Of a stretch of DNA of 64,000 nt, positions 15,829 through 24,446 are shown in pieces. The notes under the pieces were generated by a model that worked only from the letters and a program-made list of their open reading frames with translations, was not told the DNA's origin and did not search any database. Source of the stretch: Billgrantia gudaonensis (GTDB lineage: Bacteria > Pseudomonadota > Gammaproteobacteria > Pseudomonadales > Halomonadaceae); the NCBI RefSeq assembly GCF_900100195.1, contig NZ_FNES01000015.1, forward strand, positions 1-64,000. The letters are read 5' to 3'. Position 1 is the stretch's first letter. The number at the start of each line of letters is the position of its first letter. The position numbers and the translations under genes are program-made.

Positions 15829-16683
15829 ATGCCCCTGCAACTGGCCGTCATCACCGATATTCACCATGGGCCGAACACCCGCACCAAGTGCGGGCAAACC
15901 GCCCTCGAACTGACCCGCGAATTCGTGGCGGACGTCAATGCCCGTCAGCCGGATGCGGTCATCGAATTGGGCGACCGCATCTCCGACGTCGACCCCGGCA
16001 CCGACCGGCGCCTGGCACGCGAGGTGGCCGAGGTTCTTGCCGATATTCGCTGTCCCCGCTTCCACGTCAACGGCAACCATGACCTCGAGCACCTCTCGGT
16101 CGCCGAGAATGCCGAGATCCTTGGCCAGCCCATGGCGCATGAGGTGGTTTCGCTGGGAGACTGGGATCTGGTGCTGTGGCGGGCCGACCCCCGGCTGCAT
16201 CCGGGCGGCGCGCGGCGGCTGATCCTGCCGGATGCCGATCTGGAGTGGCTGGAACGCACCCTGAGCCGGGCGAAACGGCCGCAACTCGTCGTCAGCCACA
16301 TTCCGGTTTCACCGAACGAACCCTCGGGAAACTACTATTTCGAGCGCGCTCCGCACCTGAGCGCCTATCCGGAGGCACCCCGGGTGCGCGATGTCCTGTC
16401 GCGGGCGGCAGTACCCGTGGTTCATCTCACCGGGCACGTACACTGGAATGCCTTCACCCAGCTGGGCGGCATCTTCTATCTTGCCCAGCAGTCGCTCACC
16501 GAGAGCTTCACCACGGATGGCCAGCCGGCCGGGGCCTGGGGACGCCTCGAACTCGGCGACGCCGTTCGCTGGCAGGTCGTCGGCAAGGACCCGCTCAGCG
16601 TGGGCTTCACCCCCCGCGCAGGCCGTTGGATGGCGCCGCTGCAGCCCGAGTCGCGGCCGCTGACCCGGCAGGCGGCCTCATGA
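15829..16683 (+). CDS. Calcineurin-type metallophosphoesterase
   Basis: The 284-residue protein has the two-metal phosphoesterase motifs in order: DIHHG (D-x-H, residues 10-12), ELGDRISD, HVNGNHDLEH, VVSHIPV and LTGHVHWN. This matches class III phosphodiesterases of the GpdQ/CpdA kind, which hydrolyse phosphodiesters or monoesters. No signal peptide is present, so it acts on imported substrate. A good ribosome site (AGGAGCTCGACC) fixes the start. Its stop overlaps the ATPase gene. With the HAD enzyme it may release phosphate from the transported compound. Confidence 0.88.
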   Translation: MPLQLAVITDIHHGPNTRTKCGQTALELTREFVADVNARQPDAVIELGDRISDVDPGTDRRLAREVAEVLADIRCPRFHVNGNHDLEHLSVAENAEILGQPMAHEVVSLGDWDLVLWRADPRLHPGGARRLILPDADLEWLERTLSRAKRPQLVVSHIPVSPNEPSGNYYFERAPHLSAYPEAPRVRDVLSRAAVPVVHLTGHVHWNAFTQLGGIFYLAQQSLTESFTTDGQPAGAWGRLELGDAVRWQVVGKDPLSVGFTPRAGRWMAPLQPESRPLTRQAAS

Positions 16684-18341
16684 GCGCCCCGCTGCTCGAG
16701 GTGTCCGACCTGCACGTCCGCTTCGGTGACAACGAAGCGGTGAAGGGGCTCGATTTCACCCTGCATCGCAATGAGACCCTGGCGCTCGTCGGCGAATCGG
16801 GGTCGGGCAAGTCGGCCACGGCGTTGGCCATACTGCGCTTGATCGAGCGTGAAGGAGGCACCATCACGCGCGGACGCATCCGCCTGTTCGATGAAAAGCC
16901 CCATGACCTGACCCGGCTCTCCGACCGGCAGATGCAGGCGATACGGGGTCGCCTGGTGTCGATGGTCTTCCAGGAGCCCATGACCGCGCTCAATCCGACC
17001 ATGACCGTTGGCCGGCAACTGACCGAGGTACTGGAGCGGCATGCTTCCCTGACGCGCCGCGAGCTGCGCCGTCAGGCAGTGGCGGCACTCGAGCGCGTGC
17101 AGGTACCGCGAGCCGCCGAACGCCTGGGCCAGTACCCGCACGAACTCTCCGGCGGCCAGCGCCAGCGGGTCATGATCGCCATGGCGCTGGCCACCGGGCC
17201 GCGTCTGCTCATCGCCGACGAACCGTCGACGGCACTCGACGTCACCACCCAGGCAGAGATCCTGGCACTGTTGCGCCGGCTGCAAGCCGAGACCGAGATG
17301 GGGGTGCTGTTCATCACTCACGATCTGGGTGTCGTGGCGGAAATGGCCGACCGTGTGCTGGTGCTCAAAGCCGGCAGGCAGATCGAGTCGGCCCCCGCTC
17401 GAGCCCTGTTCACCGCGCCGCAAGCCCCCTATACCCGTCGACTGCTGGATGCCGCCCCGCGCCTGGGTGCCGGTTCGCCGACGCTCCCCGCGACGTCGCC
17501 GCTACTGGAAGTCAGCGATCTGGTCACCGCCTATCCGGGCCGACGAGCTCACCCCTTCGCGGCGCGTCAGCCGGTGCGCGCCGTGGATGGCGTCAGCCTG
17601 CAGATCGGCCGCGGCGAGACGCTGGGACTGGTCGGCGAGTCGGGGTGCGGCAAGTCGAGCCTGGCGCGCTCGATCCTGCGCTTGGCCCCGATCCAGTCCG
17701 GCTCGATACGCCTGGAGGGGAGCGTCGTCTCGCAGCTGCACGGACGGCACCTGCTGCCGATGCGCCGCGCGGCACAGATGATCTTTCAAGACCCCTTCGC
17801 CTCGCTGAATCCCCGCTTGCCGGCCTGGAAGCTGGTGACCGAGCCCGCCCTGATTCACGGCCTGGTCGGCGAACGCGAGCGGCGCGACCTGGCCGCCTCG
17901 CTGCTGTCGGAGGTGACGCTCGACAGCGCGCACCTCGACCGCTATCCGCATCAGTTCTCGGGTGGCCAGCGCCAGCGGTTGTGCATTGCCCGGGCGCTCT
18001 CGGTGCGGCCCCGCTTGATCGTCGCCGACGAGCCGGTATCGGCGCTGGATGTGTCGATCGCCCGGCAAGTCACCGAACTCCTGCAGGACATACAGCAGCG
18101 TCACGGCTTGTCCCTGCTGTTCATCACCCACGACATGGCCGTGGTGGAGCGCATCAGCCACCGTCTGGCCGTGATGCTCGGGGGGCGTATCGTCGAGACC
18201 GGGCCTACCGCGGAGGTGCTGACGTCGCCCCGGCACGACTACACGCGAAAGCTGATCGATGCGGTGCCCCACGCGGAAATTCCCCGACGCGTGGCGACGG
18301 CGGTGTCGCCGCCGGAACGCCATGCCGCGGCGTGGGGGTGA
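16680..18341 (+). CDS. Dpp/Opp-type ABC transporter double ATPase (DppD-DppF fusion)
   Basis: One 553-residue chain carries two ABC ATPase domains. The first has Walker A GESGSGKSATA, signature LSGGQRQRV and Walker B LLIADEPSTALD. The second has GESGCGKSSLA, FSGGQRQRL and LIVADEPVSALD. Each is followed by the oligopeptide-transporter C-terminal extension (for example APYTRRLLDAAPRL). The fusion powers the two permeases upstream. It is the last gene of the operon; an ATGA overlap joins it to the phosphoesterase gene. Confidence 0.93.
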   Translation: MSAPLLEVSDLHVRFGDNEAVKGLDFTLHRNETLALVGESGSGKSATALAILRLIEREGGTITRGRIRLFDEKPHDLTRLSDRQMQAIRGRLVSMVFQEPMTALNPTMTVGRQLTEVLERHASLTRRELRRQAVAALERVQVPRAAERLGQYPHELSGGQRQRVMIAMALATGPRLLIADEPSTALDVTTQAEILALLRRLQAETEMGVLFITHDLGVVAEMADRVLVLKAGRQIESAPARALFTAPQAPYTRRLLDAAPRLGAGSPTLPATSPLLEVSDLVTAYPGRRAHPFAARQPVRAVDGVSLQIGRGETLGLVGESGCGKSSLARSILRLAPIQSGSIRLEGSVVSQLHGRHLLPMRRAAQMIFQDPFASLNPRLPAWKLVTEPALIHGLVGERERRDLAASLLSEVTLDSAHLDRYPHQFSGGQRQRLCIARALSVRPRLIVADEPVSALDVSIARQVTELLQDIQQRHGLSLLFITHDMAVVERISHRLAVMLGGRIVETGPTAEVLTSPRHDYTRKLIDAVPHAEIPRRVATAVSPPERHAAAWG

Positions 18342-18432
18342 GCTCTCGGGCACTCCGATGGCAACGCCTTGACACGCGGCTGTCACACTCGTCCGCCATG
18401 CTCGATGCGAAGAGCCATGGGAGTCCGACTGC

Positions 18433-19761
18433 ATGCCGCCGCGTCAACCGCTCAGCCCGGCAGAGCTGAAAAGCCTCACGCGACTGGCCCAGGGCAATGC
18501 CTTGGCCTTGCAGCGCCGGGCCGAGCAGGAAGCGCGGCAGGCCCGGGTCACTGCCACCTTGCAGGCCGCCGGACCCTCGGCAGCAGACGCTTGCGGCCTG
18601 AATATCCTGATGATCACGGATGTCTATCTGCCGCGAGTCAATGGCGTCTCCACGTCCATCGCCAGCTTCAGCGCCGCCCTGAAACGCCTGGGCCACTCGG
18701 TCACGCTGGTCGCGCCCACCTACCCGGTGGGACAGACGGATGCCCCCGGGATACTGCGCGTCCCCTCACGCGGCGTGCCCGGCGATCCGGAGGATCGCAT
18801 GATGCACTACCGCCAGGCATTGGCGCTGTCATCCGCGTTGGCCGCCCAGGCTTTCGACCTGATCCATGTGCATACGCCCTTCGTCGCGCACCATGCCGGC
18901 ATCGCCCTGGGCAAGCGCCTGGGCATTCCCGTGGTGGCGACCTACCACACCCTCTTCGAGGAGTACCTGCACCACTATGTGCGCTGGCTGCCGCGAAGCG
19001 GGCTGCGTTTTGTCGCCAGACGACTCTCGGTTCGCCAGTGCCATCATGTGAGTGCCGTGGTCGCTCCCTCCCGCGCCATGCGCGAGGCTCTGGAGCGCTA
19101 TGGCGTGACGACGTCCATCGACGTGATTCCCACCGGCCTGGACCTGGAAGCCTTTACCCACCCCCACGAAGAGAGCGACTTTCGCGCCAGCTATGGCCTG
19201 CCGCCGACGGCACGGCTGCTGCTCTACGTGGGACGCGCCGCCCATGAGAAGAACATCGAGTTTCTGATCGATATGCTGCCGCAAGTGCTGGCCGAGCACC
19301 CCGAAGCCCGGTTGATCGTTACCGGCGAGGGCCCGGCGCAGGCATCGCTGGCCCGGCGAGCACGGGAGGCTGGGCTAGGCCAGGCAGTGCTCTTTCTGAG
19401 CTACTTGGACCGCGACGGTCCCCTGCAGGCCGCCTACCGCGCCGCCGACGCCTTCGTCTTCGCTTCACGCACCGAAACCCAGGGGCTGGTGCTGCTGGAA
19501 GCCCTGGCACTGGGCACGCCGGTGATCGCCACCGCGGCAATGGGCACCCGTGACGTTCTGGAAGAGGGCCAGGGCTGCCTGATCGCCGAAGAGACGCACG
19601 ACGACTTCGCGGCCAAGGTCAACCGCGTACTCGGCGACTCGACGCTACGCGAAGAACTCGCCCGCCGCGGCCCGATTCACGCCGCGCAGTGGCATGAAGA
19701 TACCCAGGCGGCAAAGCTGGCAAGGTTGTATCGGCGATGCGTCACGGCGACGGTGGGATGA
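18433..19761 (+). CDS. Glycosyltransferase family 4 protein
   Basis: The 442-residue GT-B enzyme has an N-terminal acceptor domain starting at about residue 57 (ILMITDVYLPRVNGVSTSIASF) with LIHVHTPFVAHHAGI. The C-terminal donor domain has LLLYVGRAAHEKNIEFLIDML and the EX7E-type motif SRTETQGLVLLEALALGTPV. The pattern resembles glycolipid or phosphatidylinositol mannosyl/glucosyltransferases that act at the inner membrane. The first 55 residues are charged, helical and not conserved. Acceptor and sugar cannot be told. It stands alone after the transporter operon. Confidence 0.85.
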   Translation: MPPRQPLSPAELKSLTRLAQGNALALQRRAEQEARQARVTATLQAAGPSAADACGLNILMITDVYLPRVNGVSTSIASFSAALKRLGHSVTLVAPTYPVGQTDAPGILRVPSRGVPGDPEDRMMHYRQALALSSALAAQAFDLIHVHTPFVAHHAGIALGKRLGIPVVATYHTLFEEYLHHYVRWLPRSGLRFVARRLSVRQCHHVSAVVAPSRAMREALERYGVTTSIDVIPTGLDLEAFTHPHEESDFRASYGLPPTARLLLYVGRAAHEKNIEFLIDMLPQVLAEHPEARLIVTGEGPAQASLARRAREAGLGQAVLFLSYLDRDGPLQAAYRAADAFVFASRTETQGLVLLEALALGTPVIATAAMGTRDVLEEGQGCLIAEETHDDFAAKVNRVLGDSTLREELARRGPIHAAQWHEDTQAAKLARLYRRCVTATVG

Positions 19762-19800
19762 GGCGATGGCATCCAATGCACGGCCTGGTCATGTGCCGTC

Positions 19801-19944
19801 TCAAGCTGCAACGAGTTTCTTGACGTTGAGCTCTTTACGGTGTTGCTCGGCATGCCAGAGCTCATACTGGGACTGCTGATTCAGCCAGCTTTCTGCCGAC
19901 GTATCGAAAGCGATAGAGAGCCGGATAGCCATTTCGGGACTTCG
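19801..19944 (-). pseudogene. higA-type antitoxin 3' fragment
   Basis: The minus strand reads SPEMAIRLSIAFDTSAESWL and then NQQSQYELWHAEQHRKELNV up to a stop at 19801-19803. This is the C-terminal half of the HigA/VapI XRE antitoxin family. The helix-turn-helix half and any higB toxin are missing and a stop lies a few codons upstream. It fills the gap between the glycosyltransferase and IMPase genes. Confidence 0.75.
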
Positions 19945-19990
19945 GCCGAACCCTGGCGGAGAGAGCCCGAAGATTCAGCGGCTCGGCCGC

Positions 19991-20788
19991 CTACCGCGGG
20001 GCAGCCAGCATCTCGAGCAACTCGTCGTGCCGTTCGGGATGTGCCACCAGCAGGCTGGCCCACTCGTCGGGCGTCGGGTCGCCGGCCAGATCGGTGACCG
20101 TGCAGCCGGCCTCGCGGGCGATGACGATGCCGGCGGCGACGTCCCACAAATCGAGCCGAGCGCCCTGAGACCAGAAAGCATCGAAGCGACCGAGGCCGGC
20201 ATAAGCGACCTCGAGAGCCGCCGAGCCAGGCACGCGGATGCCAGCGACTCGAGGCATCAGCGTCGTCAGATGGGCCAGGCTGGTCGAGCAGTCGCCCTTG
20301 TCGTGATAAGGCAGACAGGTGGCGACCAGCATCTCGTGAAGGCCTCTGGCCGGCGGCACGACGATGCGTCGCTCGTTGCGGTACGCACCTTCCCCCGCCA
20401 CCGCCCACATCATCTCGTCCAGTAGCGGCTGATAGACCACACCGTGGGTCAATGAACGGCCCTGGCGCACGGCGATGGAGACCGAGAAGTGAGGCACCCG
20501 ATGCAGGAAGTTGTTGGTGCCATCCAAGGGATCGATGATCACCGTGGTATCACCGGACGCGGACGGCGTCGCGCCGCTTTCCTCGCCGAGGAAGGCCAGT
20601 CCGGAATGAGCGCGTTGGAGGCTTTCGATGATGATCCGCTCTGCCACTCGGTCGTAGTGGGTCACGAAATCGGAGGCCCCCTTGGCTTCGAAGTCGATGG
20701 CACCGACACTCTGGTAACCCTCGAGAAGGCGTTCACCGGCAAGACGGGCAGCGTGTTGCAGTGATGCGATCAGAGACGACTCGTGCAT
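19991..20788 (-). CDS. Inositol monophosphatase family protein
   Basis: The 265-residue protein belongs to the Li-sensitive, Mg-dependent IMPase/SuhB/CysQ fold. Metal-binding motifs are visible: FLGEESG, IIDPLDGTNNFLHRVPHFSVSI and the C-terminal LDLWDVAAGIVIAREAG. Substrates in the family include inositol phosphate, fructose bisphosphate, PAP and histidinol phosphate. The ATG at 20786-20788 has a GGAGGAATC ribosome site. It follows a MerR gene on the same strand, 103 bases apart. Confidence 0.9.
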   Translation of the reverse strand: MHESSLIASLQHAARLAGERLLEGYQSVGAIDFEAKGASDFVTHYDRVAERIIIESLQRAHSGLAFLGEESGATPSASGDTTVIIDPLDGTNNFLHRVPHFSVSIAVRQGRSLTHGVVYQPLLDEMMWAVAGEGAYRNERRIVVPPARGLHEMLVATCLPYHDKGDCSTSLAHLTTLMPRVAGIRVPGSAALEVAYAGLGRFDAFWSQGARLDLWDVAAGIVIAREAGCTVTDLAGDPTPDEWASLLVAHPERHDELLEMLAAPR

Positions 20789-20891
20789 GATTCCTCCCGA
20801 GGCAACGTGGAGCGCGCGACGCGACGATGCGCCACCGATGCCATGACGATAGCAGGACAAGATGTCCGCGGGATGGCAGGCGAGGCTGCCA

Positions 20892-21356
20892 TCATGTGTT
20901 GTCACCGCGAGCAGTCCCTCCTTTCTGGCTCATCGCACGGGCCTGTTTCCGCCCACGACCTCGTGCCCCCTGGCGCACCAAGGCGATCCGCATCAAGCGC
21001 TGGAAGGTCGGGCATTCCAGATGACTGGGCGCGGTGCAGGTCGCGGCATGACGCAGGCCATCACGCAGCGCACTCAGCTCCTCGATATGGCGATCCACAG
21101 CGTCTGCCTTGGCAGCCAGCATGTCTCGGTCGATGCTTGGCTCCTTCTCCTGCCCAAGCATTCCGCGGATCTCGGCCAACGAGAATCCGGCAGCCTGCCC
21201 CAAGGCTATCAGCGCAAGACGCGGTAGCACATCGGGCTCGAAGACACGACGCAGACCTTTCCGCCCGACGGATCGAATAAGCCCGACTTCCTCGTAATAG
21301 CGCAGCTTCGAGGCAGGAGCCCCGCTTTTTCGTGAGAGCTCAGAGATGTCCAGCAT
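20892..21356 (-). CDS. MerR-family regulator
   Basis: The 154-residue regulator starts with the MerR winged helix (MLDISELSRKSGAPASKLRYYEEVGLI), followed by the long dimerisation helix. A C-terminal part has Cys in ATCTAPSHLECPTF, a possible metal or redox site. It is divergent from the DUF2938 gene, and a perfect MerR-type operator lies just upstream of its start (21366-21383). It therefore probably controls itself and DUF2938. The inducer is unknown. Confidence 0.88.
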   Translation of the reverse strand: MLDISELSRKSGAPASKLRYYEEVGLIRSVGRKGLRRVFEPDVLPRLALIALGQAAGFSLAEIRGMLGQEKEPSIDRDMLAAKADAVDRHIEELSALRDGLRHAATCTAPSHLECPTFQRLMRIALVRQGARGRGRKQARAMSQKGGTARGDNT

Positions 21357-21365
21357 GCGACTTGA

Positions 21366-21383
21366 CTTCAAGTTGACTTGAAG
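21366..21383. promoter_or_regulatory. MerR-type operator
   Basis: CTTCAAGT-TG-ACTTGAAG is a perfect 18-base inverted repeat ten bases upstream of the MerR start and about 150 bases before the divergent DUF2938 gene. Its form is that of MerR-family operators. Binding by the adjacent regulator is inferred. Confidence 0.65.
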
Positions 21384-21534
21384 TAGTAGCTTATTCGACT
21401 TCGGCTGACGTCCCAAGGGAAGCAACTCACTTGGCAAGTCCCGGTACCCATGATCGCGCCCCTCACAGGCAAGGTCGCGTCAATCTGGAGTGCACTGAGA
21501 TGAAAGATTCGCTGCTGACAGGAGGAAATCGGCC

Positions 21535-22029
21535 ATGACCGACCTGATGATAGATGCCTTGCCCATTGGCGTAGGCGCGACCCTCTTCATGGACGTGATC
21601 GCCTTGCTGCGACGTCGCCTGTTCGGCATTCCCTCACTGGATTACGCCATGGTGGGACGCTGGCTGGGGCATCTTCCCGACGGCACGATCGTCCATCGCC
21701 CTATCGACAACAGCAGGCGGGTTCGCGGCGAATCCGCCCTGGGATGGGCTGCGCACTACCTCATCGGGATCGCCTTCGCCGCTGTATTTCTCGGTCTGAC
21801 CGGAGCGGAATGGCTCAACCGAACGACGCTCATGCCTCCGCTAGTGTTTGGCGTGCTGACGGTACTCGTCCCCTTTCTTGTCCTGCAGCCTTGCTTGGGA
21901 GCGGGGATAGCCGCTCGCAAGACACCCCGCCCGAACGTTGCCAGGATTCGCAGCCTCTTCACACATACCAGTTTCGGCCTTGGCTTATGGATCGCAGGCC
22001 TTGGCTACACCCACATGCTCCCAGGCTGA
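21535..22029 (+). CDS. DUF2938 membrane protein
   Basis: The 164-residue protein has four predicted membrane helices (for example WAAHYLIGIAFAAVFLGLTG and PPLVFGVLTVLVPFLVLQP). It carries DUF2938 family features LDYAMVGRWLGHLPDGTIVH and a C-terminal SLFTHTSFGLGLWIAGLGY. Function is unknown. ATG at 21535 follows AGGAGGAAATCGGCC. Its divergent partner is the MerR gene with the operator between them, so induction by the MerR ligand is likely. Confidence 0.85.
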   Translation: MTDLMIDALPIGVGATLFMDVIALLRRRLFGIPSLDYAMVGRWLGHLPDGTIVHRPIDNSRRVRGESALGWAAHYLIGIAFAAVFLGLTGAEWLNRTTLMPPLVFGVLTVLVPFLVLQPCLGAGIAARKTPRPNVARIRSLFTHTSFGLGLWIAGLGYTHMLPG

Positions 22030-22069
22030 TTCCTGCCGGCGGGCGGAAAGCTCATGACAGCAGACCCGC

Positions 22070-22420
22070 TCACGCGTGCTGCAGGATATTGACCAGCTTG
22101 CCGAACGGATCGCGGACGTAGAAACGCCGTACGCCCCAGGGCTCGCTGACGGGGCCGTATTCGATGGGCACGCTCGCCGCCTCGAAGCGTGCCAGCGCGG
22201 TCTCGAGATCGTCGACTTCGATGGAGAGATCGGGCACCTCGGTACCCGAACCGCCCTCGGCGCCAAAGCTCACCTGGACCCGCATTCGCTCGTCCGAGCC
22301 GTAGGTACGAAACCAGCCGTGGTCCATGAGCCGCTCAAGGCCCAGGATGTCACCATAGAAGGCTTCCGCCTTGTCGAGGTCTTCCGTTGCCGTGTTGGCC
22401 ATGATGCGCTTGACCTTCAT
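22070..22420 (-). CDS. VOC-family (glyoxalase/bleomycin-resistance fold) protein
   Basis: The 116-residue protein is a single vicinal-oxygen-chelate domain: KAEAFYGDILGLERL, EVPDLSIEVDDLETALARFEAASVPIEYGP and VRRFYVRDPFGKLVNILQHA. Members are metal-dependent isomerases, dioxygenases or drug-binding proteins; the actual role is not given by the sequence. It is a stand-alone gene on the minus strand, convergent with DUF2938. Confidence 0.85.
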   Translation of the reverse strand: MKVKRIMANTATEDLDKAEAFYGDILGLERLMDHGWFRTYGSDERMRVQVSFGAEGGSGTEVPDLSIEVDDLETALARFEAASVPIEYGPVSEPWGVRRFYVRDPFGKLVNILQHA

Positions 22421-22558
22421 GCGTCTCCTCGTCCGCTGTGCTTCTCGTGAATTCGATTGTCGCCCGGGAACATCTTGCCGATGTCGATTACTGTAGTCGA
22501 AACGCCCGGTGTTCGAGCGGCCACAGACGGCTCTTCACGAAGACACGCCGCAAAAGAA

Positions 22559-22584
22559 CGGGGCCACGTCGAGACGTGGCCCCG
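22559..22584 (-). terminator. Rho-independent terminator of the TipA-like gene
   Basis: A perfect hairpin has arms CGGGGCCACGTC and GACGTGGCCCCG with a GA loop. It begins 21 bases after the stop of the gene at 22605-23630. On the minus strand it is followed by TTCTTTTG. Confidence 0.8.
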
Positions 22585-22604
22585 CAACGGCACGGGTAAC
22601 GACA

Positions 22605-23630
22605 TCAACCCGCCGTCAGACTCGCGACGGCCTGGCCCAGATAATCCTTCATGCGTTCATCCATCCAGGTACTGTCCTTCAGTGCCGGTTCCTGCTCATT
22701 GGCCTGCCGGATCTTCTGGTGCGTGGCCGGATCGTCGCCGGCGAAGCGCTGCAGCAGGGCCAGCCATTCCCGGGCCAACTGCTGTGCGGCCGGCTCCTCC
22801 GGGCGGGTGCCCTGCTCCAGCAACCGACGCAGCCGGGCCATCAAGGGCGGCCATTCATGCATGCACTGAGGATAGCGCTCCCGCATGAGATCGAACTCCG
22901 CATCCGACAGATAGCGCCGATAGAACGTCAGCTTGTACTCGGCGAATGCCTGCATCACGAAATCCGACACCCGCTTGGAAATGCCCAGTTGCTCCTGAGC
23001 ATCGGGTTCGTTGGCATGCATGGCATTCAGCTTTTCGAGCAGGGTCGGGTCGCCGGCGGTATCGCGCTCGAGTTTCGCCATCCAGCGCATCGCCAGATCC
23101 CGGGCTTCGGATGAGGCGGGAGACGCTCCCTGATGCAACAGCGCCTCGGCTTCCTTGACCAGGTCCTGCCATTCCGCCCGGCGCGCGTTGTCGGCCTGAT
23201 AGAGCGGCAAGCGATCGAGTTCCTCCGGGGAAAAATAGCGGTCGTACATCGTCATCAGCTCCAGTGTTTTCAGCCAATCGTCCATTGCCGGTTCCTCGCC
23301 GTTCACGACCTGGCGATGCAGGCTCGCCAGACGGTCGAGCAATTGGTTCTTCTGCGCGATCTGGCGTTCCAGCAAGCGCATCTGTCGCTCGATGACGGTC
23401 GACAGCGGTGGAGACGGCTGGTCGAGCAAGGTGCCGATATCGGCCAGCGACATGCCCAGGGAACGCAGCGCCTGTATGCGATGCAGGCGCGCGACATCCT
23501 GGCGTCGATAGAGCCGATAACCGGCGTCGGAACGCGTGGAGGGTTCGAGCAGGCCGATGTCGTCGTAATGGTGCAGCGTCCGGACGGTCAGCCCGGTGCG
23601 TTTGGCCAGTTCACCGACGCGTAACAGCAT
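22605..23630 (-). CDS. MerR-family regulator with TipAS domain
   Basis: The 341-residue regulator has an N-terminal MerR domain (RVGELAKRTGLTVRTLHHYDDIGLLEPS...GYRLYRRQDVARLHRIQALRSLG), a coiled coil to about residue 110 and a long helical C-terminal part. That part resembles TipAS repeats (QADNARRAEWQDLVKEAEALLHQG and RRYLSDAEFDLMRERYPQCM). TipA proteins bind thiopeptides and other drugs and activate transcription. GAGGAG before the ATG at 23628-23630 supports the start. No target gene is adjacent. Confidence 0.85.
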   Translation of the reverse strand: MLLRVGELAKRTGLTVRTLHHYDDIGLLEPSTRSDAGYRLYRRQDVARLHRIQALRSLGMSLADIGTLLDQPSPPLSTVIERQMRLLERQIAQKNQLLDRLASLHRQVVNGEEPAMDDWLKTLELMTMYDRYFSPEELDRLPLYQADNARRAEWQDLVKEAEALLHQGASPASSEARDLAMRWMAKLERDTAGDPTLLEKLNAMHANEPDAQEQLGISKRVSDFVMQAFAEYKLTFYRRYLSDAEFDLMRERYPQCMHEWPPLMARLRRLLEQGTRPEEPAAQQLAREWLALLQRFAGDDPATHQKIRQANEQEPALKDSTWMDERMKDYLGQAVASLTAG

Positions 23631-23712
23631 GCTTCATCTCCTCTTGTCCACGCGTGGCTGAAGTCTGGAGCCTCACGTCGCGTGAGGGTCAAATGCCCTG
23701 CAACACGGAGAT

Positions 23713-23790
23713 TCAGGTCCTGTTGGTGGACGATCCACCGTCCACGGGCACCGCACTGCCACTCACGAAACTCGAGGCCTCGGAGGCCAG
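23713..23790 (-). pseudogene. Short-chain dehydrogenase C-terminal fragment
   Basis: The minus strand codes LASEASSFVSGSAVPVDGG followed by SSTNRT and a stop at 23713-23715. This is the invariant C-terminal piece of bacterial SDR enzymes. No Rossmann motif or catalytic YxxxK precedes it. The rest of the 250-base gap between the TipA-like and TehB genes holds nothing I recognise. Confidence 0.7.
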
Positions 23791-23879
23791 GTTGGTCGTC
23801 CAGAGAGGGTAGGCCACGATCGGCGACTGGCACGGCGCGCCGTACGTTGCAGCGCAAATATGATCACGCAATGGGGCCT

Positions 23880-24446
23880 CTACTCCGGCTTGCGCGCCAG
23901 CATGGTGGCGAACTGCAACTGCGCGCCGTTGTGCATGGTGCCCAAGTCTTCGTTGTATTTGACCAGTTCCCACCCCGTGTAGGCTTCACGCAGCTGGGAT
24001 TCCTGAAGAGTGAACGGGAAAGGTACCGGGCATGGGTGCTCTTGCGTACTCATGGCGCACACGATCAGGTTATAGCCGCCGGGCCGGGTGTGCGCCTGCA
24101 TATCGGCAAGCACTGCGGGAACGCTTGCCGGGTTGAGAAACATCAGGGTGACGGTGCAGGCAATGAAGTCGTAATCCGCATCCAGCGCAGCAGTGTCGAT
24201 GTCGTATACCTGCGCCGTGACGTTGGCGATCCCTTCCGCGTCCACGATTTGCTGCAGCATGCTGATCGCGCCGGGGTTGTTGTCGACTGCGGTCACGTCA
24301 AAGCCGAGCTCGCTCAGGTATAGCGCGTTACGCCCGTTGGAGCAGCCCATGTCCAGGGCGCTGCATGGCGCGATCGTCTTGCACGCTTCCACCACTTCGC
24401 TATGCGCCGGGTTCAGGCCGTAGCGGTCGTTCAGATTGGACGTCAT
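23880..24446 (-). CDS. tehB: TehB-like SAM-dependent methyltransferase
   Basis: The 188-residue enzyme has the class I methyltransferase fold. Motif I is ALDMGCSNGRNALYLSELG, motif II FDVTAVDNNPGAI, and the TehB-like C-terminus is VPFPFTLQESQLREAYTGWELVKYNEDLGTMH. TehB proteins methylate tellurite and selenium oxyanions. ATG at 24444-24446 with AGGTGA upstream is preferred over the GTG three codons earlier. GC content is lower than in neighbouring genes and no tehA is adjacent, so acquisition by transfer is possible. Confidence 0.82.
   Translation of the reverse strand: MTSNLNDRYGLNPAHSEVVEACKTIAPCSALDMGCSNGRNALYLSELGFDVTAVDNNPGAISMLQQIVDAEGIANVTAQVYDIDTAALDADYDFIACTVTLMFLNPASVPAVLADMQAHTRPGGYNLIVCAMSTQEHPCPVPFPFTLQESQLREAYTGWELVKYNEDLGTMHNGAQLQFATMLARKPE

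Noticed and set aside
14238..15854. Long open frame (538 codons) on the minus strand over the binding-protein gene
   Set aside because: It is antisense to a clear family 5 binding protein, is His/Arg/Gly-rich without motifs, and results from high GC content.
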